Source of the DNA: Chitinophaga pinensis
GTDB taxonomy: Bacteria > Bacteroidota > Bacteroidia > Chitinophagales > Chitinophagaceae
Length of the DNA: 40,273 bases
Direction: 5' to 3'
NCBI GenBank assembly: GCA_945877085.1
Contig: CAMCQV010000007.1
Location: 1-40,273, forward strand
In this document: positions 39,396 through 40,273 of the stretch, piece by piece
How positions within the stretch are numbered: position 1 is the stretch's first letter
Layout of the letters: the number at the start of each line of letters is the position of its first letter
Made by a program: the position numbers and the translations under genes
Notes under the pieces: generated by a model
Database searches by the model: none
The model's input: only the letters and a program-made list of their open reading frames with translations
Told to the model about the DNA's origin: nothing

Positions 39396-39990
39396 CACCT
39401 TGGTCCTTCCATTGCCATAAATGCAAACAAGCATAACTGCTATAAGGTTTATACTTACTTGAAATGGCTAACATCTTGGTATGCAATTCCTTCTTGGTCT
39501 CATATTTGATTTTATACAATCTAGTCATAGCCTGTTGTATCCCTAAATCATCCACAGCAAAGACATCTTCTTGACCCAGGCTAAATAACATCAACATTTG
39601 AACCGTCCATTTACCTACCCCTTTAATTTGCGTTAACAAATCAATAATGGCAGCAGGCTCCATCGCATACAATTGCTTATCGGTGATTTGATTTGCAATA
39701 AAAAATTCTGCTACATTTTGGATATAATGCACTTTGGATTGACTTAAACCGATTGCCCTTAAACTGTCATTTGTGCAAGCAAGTACCTGCTCACAACTAG
39801 GTTCTTTGCCATCAAATAAAGCTAAAAAACGACTAAAAATAATCGCAGCCACTTTTGTACTTAATTGCTGACTTATAATACTAGCCATTAAACGAACAGG
39901 GGTATTTTTTCTTTTCTTGATCGTATGGTTCGCTTCGGCTAATAAAGGGGCAAATTTTTTATCATTTTTTAAGTGTAGTTGATAGTCCAT
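39388..39990 (-). CDS. DNA-3-methyladenine glycosylase (AlkA-like HhH-GPD)
   Basis: LMASIISQQLSTKVAAIIFSRF; IDLLTQIKGVGKWTVQMLMLFSLGQEDVFAVDDLGIQQAM (HhH-GPD with catalytic Asp). Confidence 0.92.
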   Translation of the reverse strand: MDYQLHLKNDKKFAPLLAEANHTIKKRKNTPVRLMASIISQQLSTKVAAIIFSRFLALFDGKEPSCEQVLACTNDSLRAIGLSQSKVHYIQNVAEFFIANQITDKQLYAMEPAAIIDLLTQIKGVGKWTVQMLMLFSLGQEDVFAVDDLGIQQAMTRLYKIKYETKKELHTKMLAISSKYKPYSSYACLHLWQWKDQGAI

Positions 39991-40052
39991 GGATGCAAAT
40001 TAAGCTGAAATACTTATTTTGAGTTAAGTTTAATCTAACAAAACCTAAAATC

Positions 40053-40273
40053 ATGCTTAAGAAAATACTCATTTTGTTACTTGTATTTATTTCACAAAAT
40101 GTAATTGCACAGTCTAAAGACAAACAAGAAATATTAAAATTATTAGCTGCGCAAGTAGAATTTTGGAATAAAGGGGATGTCAACCAATTCATGCATGGCT
40201 ATTGGGAAAGCGATAGTTTAATGTTTGTTGGGAAAAATGGCGTGACTTATGGATACAATAAAACACTTGCCAA
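40053..40273 (+). CDS. Secreted NTF2-like/DUF4440-type protein, N-terminal part (3' truncated)
   Basis: Open frame to window edge: MLKKILILLLVFISQNVIAQSKDKQEILKLLAAQVEFWNKGDVNQFMHGYWESDSLMFVGKNGVTYGYNKTLA; signal peptide plus NTF2-like pattern. Confidence 0.75.
   Translation, partial: MLKKILILLLVFISQNVIAQSKDKQEILKLLAAQVEFWNKGDVNQFMHGYWESDSLMFVGKNGVTYGYNKTLA

Overview
This 40.3 kb window reads as a densely packed, low-GC chromosomal segment from a Bacteroidota bacterium, probably Chitinophagaceae-like (inferred from protein styles and TAnnTTTG-type -7 boxes). It is mostly housekeeping and core-metabolism genes: nadE (3' end), a NamZ/DUF1343 muramidase, two tandem secreted BNR/VPS10-type propeller proteins, thiolase, pyrD, two MBL-fold hydrolases, an OmpR-type response regulator and histidine kinase, galE, prfA, an M19 dipeptidase, a fused E1 alpha/beta 2-oxoacid dehydrogenase, a BI-1 family protein, a polysaccharide deacetylase, korA without an adjacent korB, nth, a FtsB/DivIC-like protein, eno, a GldA-like ABC ATPase, a small two-TM protein, an MHS-type MFS transporter, acs, a POT peptide transporter, purD, the mreBCD-PBP2-rodA elongasome operon, an AlkA-like glycosylase and the start of an NTF2/DUF4440-like protein. 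I see no tRNA, rRNA, CRISPR array, transposase, prophage or recognisable defence island, and no convincing new multi-gene system. The observations most worth following up are: (1) acs divergent from an MFS transporter with a large periplasmic insertion plus a small two-TM partner, resembling acs-yjcH-actP in layout; (2) a ~93-nt imperfect palindrome with a structured GC-richer core filling the acs/POT convergent gap; (3) the tandem propeller paralogs; (4) a double-hairpin terminator whose first hairpin holds the stop codon in its loop; (5) the orphan korA; and (6) convergent genes overlapping at their stop codons. All product calls are by eye from motifs; no database search was run.
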